DNA of 45,749 nt from contig JALQTF010000058.1 in assembly GCA_023264085.1 (NCBI GenBank), positions 1 through 45,749 on the forward strand. Reading direction: 5' to 3'. Positions 34,544 through 43,019 of the stretch are shown here, one piece after another. This DNA comes from Acholeplasmataceae bacterium. Lineage in GTDB: Bacteria > Bacillota_I > Bacilli_A > Acholeplasmatales > Acholeplasmataceae. The notes under the pieces are model-generated. The model did no database searches. It saw nothing but the letters and a program-made list of their open reading frames with translations, and was not told the DNA's origin. The translations under genes were made by a program, and so were the position numbers. Positions within the stretch are counted from its first letter, which is position 1; every line of letters starts with the position of its first letter.

Positions 34544-34854
34544 TATTCATCCATCTCTTTGAGTGTTTTTATTAGAGTGTGATCCTTTGTTTGTTCAAAT
34601 GATTCAATTAAAGAAAGGCGTTTTTGAGCTTTTTCATGTAACTTAAGCTTATGTTCATACGCCATTAGATGATCTTCTATTTTATGAATAGCATCATGAA
34701 TGGCACTTCTAGATACATGATACGCTTCAGCGATTTCTTTTAAACTAAAATCATCTAAAAAATACGCCTTAAAATATTGTTGCTGCGTCTCAGTGAATAA
34801 AGATTCATATTGTAGAAATAACGAAATAATAAGATGTTTCTTTTCTAAGTCCAT
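34543..34854 (-). CDS. ylxM: YlxM/p13 family helix-turn-helix protein
   Basis: About 103 residues from the ATG at 34854, which aligns with the family N-terminus (MDLEKKHLIISLFLQYESLF); an ATG four codons earlier overlaps ftsY. A sigma-like helix-turn-helix is visible as FSLKEIAEAYHVSRSAIHDA (about residues 38-57), followed by a long helix. YlxM is encoded with ffh in most Firmicutes; in Streptococcus it has been linked to SRP assembly. Here it lies between ftsY and ffh, so all three targeting genes form one operon. Confidence 0.9.
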   Translation of the reverse strand: MDLEKKHLIISLFLQYESLFTETQQQYFKAYFLDDFSLKEIAEAYHVSRSAIHDAIHKIEDHLMAYEHKLKLHEKAQKRLSLIESFEQTKDHTLIKTLKEMDE

Positions 34855-34855
34855 G

Positions 34856-35779
34856 TTAAACCCCATGATCTATGAGTTGCTGCATAAATGCTTCTTTATC
34901 AAATAATGCTAAATCATCAATCCCCTCACCTATACCAATATATGCAATAGGTACTTTAAGCAACGAGACAATTGGTAAGACGATGCCACCTTTTGAGGTA
35001 CCATCTAATTTTGTAATCACTAGATCTGTGACTTCGGTAGCTTCATGAAAAAGTTTCGCTTGAGAAACGCCATTTTGACCAGTGGTAGCATCTAAAACTA
35101 AATACGTGCGTATATCAATCGTTCCGTATGCTTTAGGAATCATTTGTCTCATTTTGGTCAATTCAGCCATTAAATGTTGTTTGTTTTGAAGTCTACCAGC
35201 AGTATCAATCAATATGACATCGACATCTTTTTCTTTGGCAAGTTTTAATCCATCAAAAATAACTGAGCTTGGATCTTTGGATGGATTCGTATAAAATAGG
35301 ACATCACTTTTTTCAGCCCAAACTCTTAATTGATCAATGGCTGCTGCTCTAAATGTATCTGCAGCAATAATCATCACTTTTTGATCTTTACTTTTTTGAT
35401 GTGCAAGTTTTCCAATAGTGGTTGTTTTTCCAACGCCATTCACACCAACGACAAATATCACGTGTTTATGTGGAAGATTTGCGGCATCCATGAATAGTGT
35501 ATCAACATATTGATACACAACATCTAGTAACGATTCATAATCACATATGGGTGTTTTTTTATTGTTCTCTATTAAGTACTCAATCATATCTGTAGATGTA
35601 TCTATTCCGACGTCTGAGAGTAACAATGCATCTTCTAATGCCTCTAAAACATCTTGATGTAAGATGTGATGTTTATCCATTGCCTCTTTAACAGAAAACA
35701 ATGATACATGCGACCTATTGAGTGCTTTTTCGTATGAAATTTTAGGTTTTTTAGAAAATAAGTTTTTAAAAAATCCCAT
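34856..35779 (-). CDS. ftsY: Signal recognition particle receptor FtsY
   Basis: A 307-residue SRP receptor GTPase consisting of NG domains with a very short N-terminus (MGFFKNLFSKKPKISYEKA) in place of the acidic A domain of E. coli FtsY; the amphipathic first residues probably bind membrane. G1 VVGVNGVGKTTTIGKLAHQ, AADTFRAAAIDQLRVWAE, G3 ILIDTAGRLQNKQHL, G4 VITKLDGTSKGGIVL. It forms the targeting complex with Ffh. AGGAG and an extended -10 (TGGTATAAT) lie just upstream. Confidence 0.97.
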   Translation of the reverse strand: MGFFKNLFSKKPKISYEKALNRSHVSLFSVKEAMDKHHILHQDVLEALEDALLLSDVGIDTSTDMIEYLIENNKKTPICDYESLLDVVYQYVDTLFMDAANLPHKHVIFVVGVNGVGKTTTIGKLAHQKSKDQKVMIIAADTFRAAAIDQLRVWAEKSDVLFYTNPSKDPSSVIFDGLKLAKEKDVDVILIDTAGRLQNKQHLMAELTKMRQMIPKAYGTIDIRTYLVLDATTGQNGVSQAKLFHEATEVTDLVITKLDGTSKGGIVLPIVSLLKVPIAYIGIGEGIDDLALFDKEAFMQQLIDHGV

Positions 35780-35796
35780 GCTTGCTCCTGCATTTT

Positions 35797-35805
35797 ATTA
35801 TACCA
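35797..35805 (-). promoter_or_regulatory. ftsY: Extended -10 promoter of the ftsY-ylxM-ffh operon
   Basis: TGGTATAAT on the minus strand (35805-35797) is a perfect extended -10, 17 bases before the ftsY ATG and immediately after the U run of the topA terminator. The leader would be about ten bases and includes AGGAG. Confidence 0.65.
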
Positions 35806-35806
35806 T

Positions 35807-35850
35807 AAAGAAAAAGACTTCTTCACCTTATAAAAGGTGTCGTCGTCTTT
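35807..35850 (-). terminator. Long interrupted hairpin terminator after topA
   Basis: Arms 35834-35850 and 35813-35829 pair over 17 positions around the loop TTAT, interrupted by two 2x2 internal loops, and are followed on the minus strand by TTTTTCTTT. A weaker hairpin TCTAAAA/TTTTAGA lies nearer topA, at about 35871-35890. The rest of 35851-35933 holds no gene that I can support. Confidence 0.7.
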
Positions 35851-35933
35851 CATCTTTTAGGGAAAAAGGGTCTAAAATTTACTTTTAGAACTTCATGATA
35901 TCAAAATTAAACTCCTTTGTAAAGAGGGTCAAC

Positions 35934-37760
35934 TTATGAATCACTTGGTACTTCATCTTTTTTAATATAGCGACATTTCGGAAAACCACTACATGCAATA
36001 AATTCGCCATATTTAGATTTTCGAATGACAAGTTGACTACCACATTCAGGACATGTTTCTTCTAACATCACTGGTTGGATTTTTTTCATATTGACTTTAG
36101 CATTATCTAACATTGGGATAAACATCTCATAAAATGTTTTTAAAATATTCAGTTTATCATGATTGCCTTCAGAAACTTTGTCTAAGTTTGCTTCCATTTC
36201 TGCGGTATAGTCAATATTTATAATATCTTTAAAAAACTTATCTAATTCATCAGAAGTTAATATCCCTTGTTCTGTTGGTTGAAGATTTTTCTCTTTCGTG
36301 ACATACCCTCTGTCAATCAGTGTTTTTATAATTGATGCATATGTAGATGGTCTTCCAATACCGAGTTCATCAAGTTTTTTGATCATGCTTGCTTCGTTAT
36401 ATCTTGGTTTTGGTTGGGTTTGTTTTTCAATAGAAACTACATCATCCATCGTGATTGTATCACCTTGATGAAATTTTGGTAGAAGGATATCTTTATTTTT
36501 TGATTCTTCATATACTTTTAAAAAACCATCAAATAGTAATCGTACACCTTTCATATTAAAATCGTGATGATTTGAAGTAAAGGTTACTTTCGTGTGTTCT
36601 AAAATTGCTGGGGCCATGAGAGATGCAAGTGTTCTACCATAAATTCTTGCATAGAGTTTTAAAGCATCATCAAATAATTTTTCATCTTTTATAGAAGTCT
36701 TGTCCACATTTGCTTTTACATACTCTGGTGTATACACCACATTTGTTGGACGAATTCCTTCATGAGCATCCTGAGCATTTTGATCTTTTGTTGTTTGGTA
36801 TTTACCTAAATATTGAGGACCATAATTTTGTTGGATATACGACATTGCATCATCAACAAATTCATTTGAAAGTCTTGTAACATCTGTCCTCATATACGTG
36901 ATGAGTCCTGTTGTTTCACCTTTCATTTCGATACCTTCATATAAAAATTGTGCAAGCATCATTGTGCGTGTAGATGAATATCCTAAATAATTGTAGGCAT
37001 CTCTTTGTAATGTGGAAGTTTTAAACGCTTCTTTTGAGTGTCTCGGTTTTTCGTTCACTTCCAATTTTGAAATCGTAAAAGGATTGGTTGCTTCTTTTAA
37101 GATGGCATCAGAGGATGCTTTATCAAATTGATCTTTATTTTTACTATACTCAGCTTTCATTCCTTGATACGTTGCTTCTAAATCAAAATACGTCTTTGGA
37201 ACAAACGCTTGAATTTCTTTTTCTAAATCCACGATCAGTTTTAATGCAACACTTTGTACACGACCCGCAGATTTCGATTTAATTTTACTTTGTAGTAATG
37301 TTGATAATTTAAATCCGATAATTCGGTCTAACATACGTCTTGTTTCTTGAGACGATACAAGGCCGGTATCGATTTTTCTAGGCTTTTTAACAGCTTCTAA
37401 TATTTTTTGCTTTGTAATTTCAGAAAATACCACACGATTCTCTTGTTGAATATCTAAATTTAGAACTTGTGCGATATGCCAGGCAATGGCTTCACCTTCT
37501 CTATCTTGGTCGGTTGCAATAAGAACATCTCTAGATTTAGCTTGTTTTTTTAAGTCGTTAATAAGTGTTTGTTTTCCTCTAATTACTTGATAGGTTGGTT
37601 CAAAATCAGCATCAACATCAATGCCTAAACCACCTTTACCAGAGGTCGCTAAATCACGTATATGACCTTTAGATGAAACAACAGTATGTCCTTCACCTAA
37701 ATACGATTGTATCGCTTTTGCTTTTGATGGAGATTCTACAATAATCAATTTTTCTTTCAT
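35934..37760 (-). CDS. topA: DNA topoisomerase I (type IA)
   Basis: A 608-residue type IA enzyme. The Toprim domain (KLIIVESPSKAKAIQSYLGE ... LIATDQDREGEAIAWHI) binds magnesium; the catalytic tyrosine is in GLITYMRTDVTRLS (about residues 290-303). The C-terminus has one four-cysteine zinc ribbon, CPECGSQLVIRKSKYGEFIAC followed by CRYI-type end, where Bacillus TopA (about 690 residues) has more. It relaxes negative supercoils behind RNA polymerase. GGAGGA precedes the ATG and a strong promoter lies at 37778-37806. Confidence 0.97.
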   Translation of the reverse strand: MKEKLIIVESPSKAKAIQSYLGEGHTVVSSKGHIRDLATSGKGGLGIDVDADFEPTYQVIRGKQTLINDLKKQAKSRDVLIATDQDREGEAIAWHIAQVLNLDIQQENRVVFSEITKQKILEAVKKPRKIDTGLVSSQETRRMLDRIIGFKLSTLLQSKIKSKSAGRVQSVALKLIVDLEKEIQAFVPKTYFDLEATYQGMKAEYSKNKDQFDKASSDAILKEATNPFTISKLEVNEKPRHSKEAFKTSTLQRDAYNYLGYSSTRTMMLAQFLYEGIEMKGETTGLITYMRTDVTRLSNEFVDDAMSYIQQNYGPQYLGKYQTTKDQNAQDAHEGIRPTNVVYTPEYVKANVDKTSIKDEKLFDDALKLYARIYGRTLASLMAPAILEHTKVTFTSNHHDFNMKGVRLLFDGFLKVYEESKNKDILLPKFHQGDTITMDDVVSIEKQTQPKPRYNEASMIKKLDELGIGRPSTYASIIKTLIDRGYVTKEKNLQPTEQGILTSDELDKFFKDIINIDYTAEMEANLDKVSEGNHDKLNILKTFYEMFIPMLDNAKVNMKKIQPVMLEETCPECGSQLVIRKSKYGEFIACSGFPKCRYIKKDEVPSDS

Positions 37761-37777
37761 ACGTCCTCCGCCTTTAC

Positions 37778-37806
37778 ATCATATAAATAAAAAAGTTTGA
37801 TGTCAA
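37778..37806 (-). promoter_or_regulatory. topA: Promoter of topA
   Basis: TTGACA (37806-37801) and TATGAT (37783-37778) on the minus strand, 17 bases apart, form a near-consensus sigma-A promoter. The -35 is embedded in the stem of the terminator that ends the rnhB operon. Confidence 0.75.
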
Positions 37807-37829
37807 GTAAAAATGACAAGAAACTTTTT
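37789..37829 (-). terminator. Terminator after rnhB overlapping the topA promoter
   Basis: AAAAAGTTT-TGTCA-type arms (37790-37805 and 37814-37829) pair perfectly except for a central 2x2 internal loop, around an eight-base loop; the minus-strand tail is T-rich. The stretch 37830-37850 between it and rnhB is AT-only sequence. Confidence 0.65.
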
Positions 37830-37850
37830 ATATATTATAAATATATATTT

Positions 37851-38468
37851 TTATGTGTTTTGCTTCTTAAATTTTAGAATCGCATCTTTCACTGGTTGAA
37901 AACTTTTTCTATGAATGGGTGTAGGACCATATGTCATCAAAGATTCAACATGTTTTTTGGTTGGATACCCTTTGTGTTGATCAAATCCGTAATTAGGAAA
38001 TAACGTATGCATGTTTATCATGTAGGCATCTCGTGTTGTTTTTGCAACAATGGATGCTGCAGCAATAGAGATGGATTGTTGATCGCCTTTGATAATAGAC
38101 TCAAGATTTTTATATTCTGGTATCGGCATCGCATCTGTAAGAATAAAATCAGGTTGAATGTCTAATCCTTCAATAGCGGCAACCATCGCTTCTTTTGTTG
38201 CTCTATATATATTGATTCGATCGATATCTTCAACAGATCCAAAGACAACTTTAATCGCAAGTGCATGACGCTTAACTTCCTCAAGAGCAATCATGAGTTG
38301 TTTTTCAGATAGTTGTTTAGAATCATTGACATGATTTAAGATGACACCTGGTTTTAAAATGACTGCTGCTGCAACCACTGGTCCAGCAAGCGGTCCTCTT
38401 CCTGCCTCATCAACACCACATATATGTGTTTTCCCCATTTGAATGAGCTTATTTTCATATTCATACAT
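37851..38468 (-). CDS. rnhB: Ribonuclease HII
   Basis: About 205 residues from the ATG at 38468, which overlaps the rbgA stop (ATGTATGA); a TTG at 38495 would extend it. The active-site signature ICGVDEAGRGPLAGPVVAAAVIL carries the first acidic residues, ILTDAMPIPEYKNLESIIKGDQ the third and fourth, and the KTTRDAYMINMHTLFPNYGFDQHKGYPTKKH region is typical of type 2 RNase H. It removes ribonucleotides and RNA primers from DNA. The rbgA-rnhB order is conserved in Firmicutes. Confidence 0.95.
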   Translation of the reverse strand: MYEYENKLIQMGKTHICGVDEAGRGPLAGPVVAAAVILKPGVILNHVNDSKQLSEKQLMIALEEVKRHALAIKVVFGSVEDIDRINIYRATKEAMVAAIEGLDIQPDFILTDAMPIPEYKNLESIIKGDQQSISIAAASIVAKTTRDAYMINMHTLFPNYGFDQHKGYPTKKHVESLMTYGPTPIHRKSFQPVKDAILKFKKQNT

Positions 38469-39309
38469 CGAGGATGTCAAACGTGAGACCTCCAAGTTTA
38501 TAATTTCTTAGATCTGTTAAAAATGCATGATACACTCTATCTTCATCAATCATGCCACCTTTTAAAAGTGCGCCTCTTTTTACAGCAATTTTATGAACTG
38601 CATGCTCTATATCATCAATATCATATCTTGATTTTAAAACGTCTTGATAATTCGTATGAAGAAATGTAATGCCATAATGAACAACTTCTTCTAATGGTAA
38701 TATTTTATCTTTAATTGCACCAGTAAGTGCTAAATTTAATGCAACAATATCATCTTCGAATTTTGGCCATAAGACTCCTGGTGAATCTAAAAGCTCAATT
38801 TTAGGATGAATTCTTACCCATTGAAGTTGTTTTGTAACGCCTGGTGTATTCCCTGTTTTAGTTGCCTTTCTTTTGGTTAATGCGTTAATAAATGTCGATT
38901 TCCCAACATTTGGAATACCAGTGATTAACACTTTATATATTTTATCTTTTAATCCCTTTTCGTGTCGTTTTTCTTGAAGAGGTGACATCAGCTGATCTAA
39001 TGCCTTCATCACTTTTGATGGCATTTTAGCATCTAAAGATGACACATGAATCGCAGCATTACCTTGTTTAATGAAGTGATTGATAAATGTTTGTGTTTTA
39101 GCATGATCAGCTAAATCTGCCTTATTTAATATATATAATATTTTCTTTTTAGAAATGACATCTAATAACTGTGGATTTAATGAAGATAATGGAATTCTCG
39201 CATCTAATAAGACAATCACAATATCGACAAGTGATAGTGATGCTCGGAGTTCTTTCATTGTCTTAAACATGTGACCAGGATACCATTGAATATTTTGATA
39301 TTTACTCAT
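38461..39309 (-). CDS. rbgA: Ribosome biogenesis GTPase RbgA (YlqF)
   Basis: About 282 residues from the ATG at 39309, supported by GGAGG six bases upstream and by the family N-terminus IQWYPGHMFKTMKE. It is a circularly permuted GTPase: G4 YILNKADLAD precedes G1 ITGIPNVGKSTFINAL and G3 LLDSPGVLWP, with a C-terminal RNA-binding helical domain. RbgA helps late assembly of the 50S subunit. Eight bases overlap the end of lepB. Neighbouring ribosomal genes (rpsP, trmD, rplS) found with it in Bacillus are not here. Confidence 0.95.
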   Translation of the reverse strand: MSKYQNIQWYPGHMFKTMKELRASLSLVDIVIVLLDARIPLSSLNPQLLDVISKKKILYILNKADLADHAKTQTFINHFIKQGNAAIHVSSLDAKMPSKVMKALDQLMSPLQEKRHEKGLKDKIYKVLITGIPNVGKSTFINALTKRKATKTGNTPGVTKQLQWVRIHPKIELLDSPGVLWPKFEDDIVALNLALTGAIKDKILPLEEVVHYGITFLHTNYQDVLKSRYDIDDIEHAVHKIAVKRGALLKGGMIDEDRVYHAFLTDLRNYKLGGLTFDILDV

Positions 39310-40051
39310 AAAGACCTCCAAATGGCCATAACCTAAAGATGACTTTCCCCATGACATCTACTGGATCTACATGTCCAAATTCAATACTATCTAATGACGA
39401 TGTACTGTTATCACCTAAAACAAAATATTTTTGTAAAATACCATCTTCTAATTGAGAGCGAATCCATAATTGTTGTTGCTCAGTCACAAGATACCCGTGA
39501 CCTGTAACTGATACAACTTTTTCACCGTTAATGTATAAATAGGATTGACCATTTTCTAATTCAAAATGGATGCGATCACCAGGTAAACCAACAAGTCTTT
39601 TAACAAAAAAGACAGTCTCTGTATCATTAAATGTCGAGATAGGAATCATTGGATAATCTTCATGATTCACTTCAATCACGATGATGTCGCCTCTTTTAGG
39701 TTCATAATTGAAATGAAAAATAAGGATGCGATCGCCATCATTGAGCGTTGGCATCATCGACTGTTGATTCACATTCGAAGGGATAACAACAAAGCTAAAT
39801 ATCACTAAAATGAAACTTAAAGAAACACTAATAAATAAGACCCATTCGTTGATTTGTCTTACTATGTTAGATGTTGCTGACTTTAAATAAAAAGAAACAC
39901 CTAAAATGATTAAGAAAACAAAAAACAACGTCAATGAAAAATATTGCGTTGCATTTGTAAATTGTGTCACATCACTCATTCTAAAAAATATGTAAGACGT
40001 CAAGATAAAGATAAAAAATCCATATTGATAATACTCTTTGATGATTTTCAT
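39302..40051 (-). CDS. lepB: Signal peptidase I
   Basis: A 249-residue type I signal peptidase. Three hydrophobic helices (about 9-24, 37-56, 69-90) precede the catalytic serine S98 in NQQSMMPTLNDGDRIL; the lysine general base is K151 in VFFVKRLVGLPGDRI, and LGDNSTSSLDS is the conserved box E. The three N-terminal helices are more than the single one of Bacillus SipS. It cleaves Sec signal peptides on the outer face of the membrane. The ATG shares one base with the upstream translocase stop. Confidence 0.95.
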   Translation of the reverse strand: MKIIKEYYQYGFFIFILTSYIFFRMSDVTQFTNATQYFSLTLFFVFLIILGVSFYLKSATSNIVRQINEWVLFISVSLSFILVIFSFVVIPSNVNQQSMMPTLNDGDRILIFHFNYEPKRGDIIVIEVNHEDYPMIPISTFNDTETVFFVKRLVGLPGDRIHFELENGQSYLYINGEKVVSVTGHGYLVTEQQQLWIRSQLEDGILQKYFVLGDNSTSSLDSIEFGHVDPVDVMGKVIFRLWPFGGLYE

Positions 40052-42144
40052 TAAGACATGATATCCTTTAACACTTCATCTAAATCATAAAGGCTTACAG
40101 TGACTTCTTTTGCTTTCGTACCCTGTGCATCTTCTACAATACCGGTATCAATGAGTGATTTGACAATATCTTGTGCACGATTAAACCCGATACCAAATTG
40201 TTTTTGAATAGAATTCATCGAACAACTTTGTTGTTCTACAACAAATCTAGCGACATCTGGAAAAAGTTCATCTAATGATGAAACCTTTTCTATTTTACGT
40301 TTCAATTCTTCATGGCCAAATACATAATTTGTTTCTTGTTGTGCTTTGATCATGGATGTCACTTCATAAATTTCATCATCTGAAATATACGCACCTTGAA
40401 GTCTTACCGGTGCATCACTGATTTTAAGGAGCATATCGCCTCGTCCAAGTAATGCTTCAGCACCAGCACCATCTAATATCGTTGTAGAATCAACAAAAGA
40501 TGCCACTTTAAATGTAATACGTACAGGAATATTAGATTTAATTGTTCCTTTAATGACATCGGTTGTAGGGCGTTGTGTCGCAACAATTAAATGAATCCCT
40601 GCAGCACGTGCCTTTTGAGTAAGTCTTTGAATAGAATCTTCAACTTCTTTAGATGCCGCCATAATTAAATCTGCTAACTCATCAATGATAATGACAATAC
40701 GCGGCATTTTATCTCCATCCACAATGCCTTGATCGATGTTGTCATTATATGATTGAAGATTTCTGGCACGTGAAGACGCAAAAATCATAAATCTGCGTTC
40801 CATTTCTTCAACAGCCCAATTCAGTGCTTGAGAAGCCACTTTACTATCTGTAATCACAGGTGTAATTAAGTGTGGTAAATCGTTATATGGTGCAAGTTCA
40901 ACCATTTTTGGATCAATAAGAATGAGTTTCAAATCATCAGGTGAATTTTTAAGTAATAAACTCACTAAAATGGTATTCACACAAACGCTCTTACCTGAGT
41001 TTGTGGCACCTGCAATGAGTCCGTGTGGCATCGATTCGATGTTTGCATACACATGTGATCCATCAATATCCATTCCAAGTGCAACTTGTAAAGGTTTATC
41101 TGAATCTAAAAATTGTGGGTCATCCACAATATTTCCAAAACGTACCATATCTTTAACAACATTTGGTACTTCTACACCAACAAAAGGCTTACCTGGTATT
41201 GGCGCTTCGATACGTACTGCAGTAGCGGCGAGACTCATTGTAATATTATCCTGAATATTGAGAATTTTTTTGACGTTTACACCTGGTTCTAATGCAATTT
41301 CATGTCTTGTAACAGTAGGACCTTTTTTAGAATCAATGACTTGACCTTCAATATTAAAATCAAGGAGTGTCGTATTTAATTGATCGACTTGTGTCATGAG
41401 CCATTCAGGTTTTTCTGTTAAATCGTTATCACTTTTTTCAAAAAGAGAGACCTCAGGATAACGATAGTTTTGTATTGGTTTTGGCGTTGGTTTTGGTGTT
41501 TCTTTGTTTTGTGGCACATCGTTTTCAGTTGATTTTTTTTCTTCAGTTTCTACTTGAGAGAAAAAAGAAGATTCCATTGTCACATTTGTTTCTTCGTTTG
41601 ATTCTTCTGGTTCTAAATCAATGGTTGAGACTTCTAATACTTCCTCTACGTTTGGTTCAGATTCCACTATATCATCCATAGTGTTATCAATCGTAGTATT
41701 TTCTTCTTTTGGTTCTAAATTCATTGGTGTTTCTTCAACAAAGGTATTCTCATAACGGTGACGAGTAATTGGTGCAATGATAACTTGAGGTTTAGATTCT
41801 TTGCTTTCTTCTTTTACATCTTCTGGAATGTCTTCATGACCAAAATAAGCTTTTCTTGTTTCTGATGTTATAAAGTTATTAAATTCATAATATTTCGTAC
41901 CATATTTAGATACTGCTTCATTTTCACTAATCTTTTTTTGCGTGCGAAAAGCATCAAGTTCTTTTGTACGATCTCGATTGGATGAAGTATCAATTGGTAA
42001 GGCGATGACATCTTTAACTTTTCTACCAAACATCGGTGACACAAAATGCGATTTTTGGTAGATCAGTTTAGAACGTATCCCCTTATGTTTTGATAACTGA
42101 TAAATTTTAAAAGGTTCTTTAACTTGTTGATGATTATTTGTCAT
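40051..42144 (-). CDS. Soluble FtsK/SpoIIIE-type DNA translocase (SftA-like)
   Basis: A 697-residue translocase without any N-terminal membrane helix. Residues 1-100 are basic and include FVSPMFGRKVKD, resembling the short N-terminal motif of B. subtilis SftA; residues 110-240 are an acidic, low-complexity linker. The motor follows with TVTRHEIALEPGVNVKKI, Walker A LIAGATNSGKSVCVNTILV, Walker B RIVIIIDELADLIM, and ATQRPTTDVIKGTIKSNIP. A winged-helix gamma domain (FVVEQQSCSMNSIQKQFGIG) closes it. It moves chromosome termini at division. GAGGA precedes the ATG, 11 bases inside the upstream membrane-protein gene. Confidence 0.93.
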   Translation of the reverse strand: MTNNHQQVKEPFKIYQLSKHKGIRSKLIYQKSHFVSPMFGRKVKDVIALPIDTSSNRDRTKELDAFRTQKKISENEAVSKYGTKYYEFNNFITSETRKAYFGHEDIPEDVKEESKESKPQVIIAPITRHRYENTFVEETPMNLEPKEENTTIDNTMDDIVESEPNVEEVLEVSTIDLEPEESNEETNVTMESSFFSQVETEEKKSTENDVPQNKETPKPTPKPIQNYRYPEVSLFEKSDNDLTEKPEWLMTQVDQLNTTLLDFNIEGQVIDSKKGPTVTRHEIALEPGVNVKKILNIQDNITMSLAATAVRIEAPIPGKPFVGVEVPNVVKDMVRFGNIVDDPQFLDSDKPLQVALGMDIDGSHVYANIESMPHGLIAGATNSGKSVCVNTILVSLLLKNSPDDLKLILIDPKMVELAPYNDLPHLITPVITDSKVASQALNWAVEEMERRFMIFASSRARNLQSYNDNIDQGIVDGDKMPRIVIIIDELADLIMAASKEVEDSIQRLTQKARAAGIHLIVATQRPTTDVIKGTIKSNIPVRITFKVASFVDSTTILDGAGAEALLGRGDMLLKISDAPVRLQGAYISDDEIYEVTSMIKAQQETNYVFGHEELKRKIEKVSSLDELFPDVARFVVEQQSCSMNSIQKQFGIGFNRAQDIVKSLIDTGIVEDAQGTKAKEVTVSLYDLDEVLKDIMS

Positions 42145-42910
42145 GATTTTCCTCTTCTAATGTTTGATGAATGTCATCATAAATGTCATCGACATGACTA
42201 TCAATTTGTTCGTCTTTTTGAAATACTTTTTTAGAATAAATTTTATAGGTTTCTTCTCCTACAATCGCGATGATTGCTGCACCAATTTTCACCAAAATAC
42301 GATCAATAATTTGTTCATTGGTGAATCGTCTAATCCAATACACAGGATTCATCACATTGATCGCAGACATCGATGCTTTTAGAACCTCATCGACACCAAG
42401 TTCTTTTGCTTTTCTTACAACTTTTGAATCTTTTACTTTTTTAGTCGTCGTAGTAATATCATAAAGAGAGGATAATGTGTATCTTCTAAATAATTTTAAT
42501 AACGGATGTTTGGTCATATGATCCACACGATCTGTTATATAGTGATTAAGTAGTAAGGTTTCATCTAAAGTAAGTTCTAAATATGGGGTTTTAGATTCAG
42601 GATAAAATTTGCGACTGATATCTAAGACGAGTTCTTGAGAGACTTGATATAAATGATTAGAAAATCCAATGTTATTTCTAAGTTTTTTGTCTTTAAACTG
42701 ATTTTGTGCGCCATCTATAAGTAAAAGAATCATTTGTTCATCGATGTCGTCTTCATCTGCTTTTTTAATTTTTGCTTCTTTTTTGATATTCAAAAAGATT
42801 GCATACATATAAATGGTAAGTAATACTAAAAACCCAGTAAAAATACCGAGCGAAAAACTAATTAAGCTAGAAATATTAAGTTCAATTGGACCTAAACTTA
42901 AAAAAATCAT
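42134..42910 (-). CDS. Unknown single-pass membrane protein coupled to the FtsK-like gene
   Basis: A 258-residue protein I do not recognise. One clear hydrophobic helix (SSLISFSLGIFTGFLVLLTIYMYAIFL, about residues 14-40) precedes a charged cytoplasmic-type domain rich in helices; a second hydrophobic stretch VKIGAAIIAIVGEETYKIYS (about 207-226) is amphipathic and may not span the membrane. The tail is acidic (DSHVDDIYDDIHQTLEEENHDK). The gene is transcribed first, from TATAAT at 42928-42933 with GGGGA as ribosome site, and overlaps the translocase start by 11 bases. This context suggests a membrane partner for the soluble translocase; that is inference only. Confidence 0.75.
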   Translation of the reverse strand: MIFLSLGPIELNISSLISFSLGIFTGFLVLLTIYMYAIFLNIKKEAKIKKADEDDIDEQMILLLIDGAQNQFKDKKLRNNIGFSNHLYQVSQELVLDISRKFYPESKTPYLELTLDETLLLNHYITDRVDHMTKHPLLKLFRRYTLSSLYDITTTTKKVKDSKVVRKAKELGVDEVLKASMSAINVMNPVYWIRRFTNEQIIDRILVKIGAAIIAIVGEETYKIYSKKVFQKDEQIDSHVDDIYDDIHQTLEEENHDK

Positions 42911-42927
42911 CTATTTCCCCTTATATT

Positions 42928-42933
42928 ATTATA
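42928..42933 (-). promoter_or_regulatory. -10 element for the membrane protein-translocase-lepB operon
   Basis: TATAAT on the minus strand with CTGTCA 18 bases upstream (4 of 6 bases of TTGACA). The leader is about 15 bases. It is divergent from the HAD gene, whose own promoter elements overlap: TTGACA at 42951-42956 on the plus strand covers the same bases as this -35. Confidence 0.5.
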
Positions 42934-42950
42934 GCATGAAGCACACAGAG

Positions 42951-43001
42951 TTGACAGTATGACTTTTCTTGCTATCTTTTTTACATAAATTATGAGATAA
43001 T
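42951..43001 (+). promoter_or_regulatory. Promoter region of the Cof-type HAD gene
   Basis: Two arrangements are possible on the plus strand: TTGACA (42951) with TATCTT 16 bases later, or the GATAAT at 42996-43001 alone, nearer the ribosome site GGAGGG and ATG at 43020. I cannot choose between them by eye. Confidence 0.4.
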
Positions 43002-43019
43002 AGTTAGACGGAGGGCACC

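Noticed and set aside
35880..35915. A tiny reading frame after AAAGGAG in the topA-ftsY gap
   Set aside because: The TTG or ATG frames close after a few codons; too short to support as a gene.
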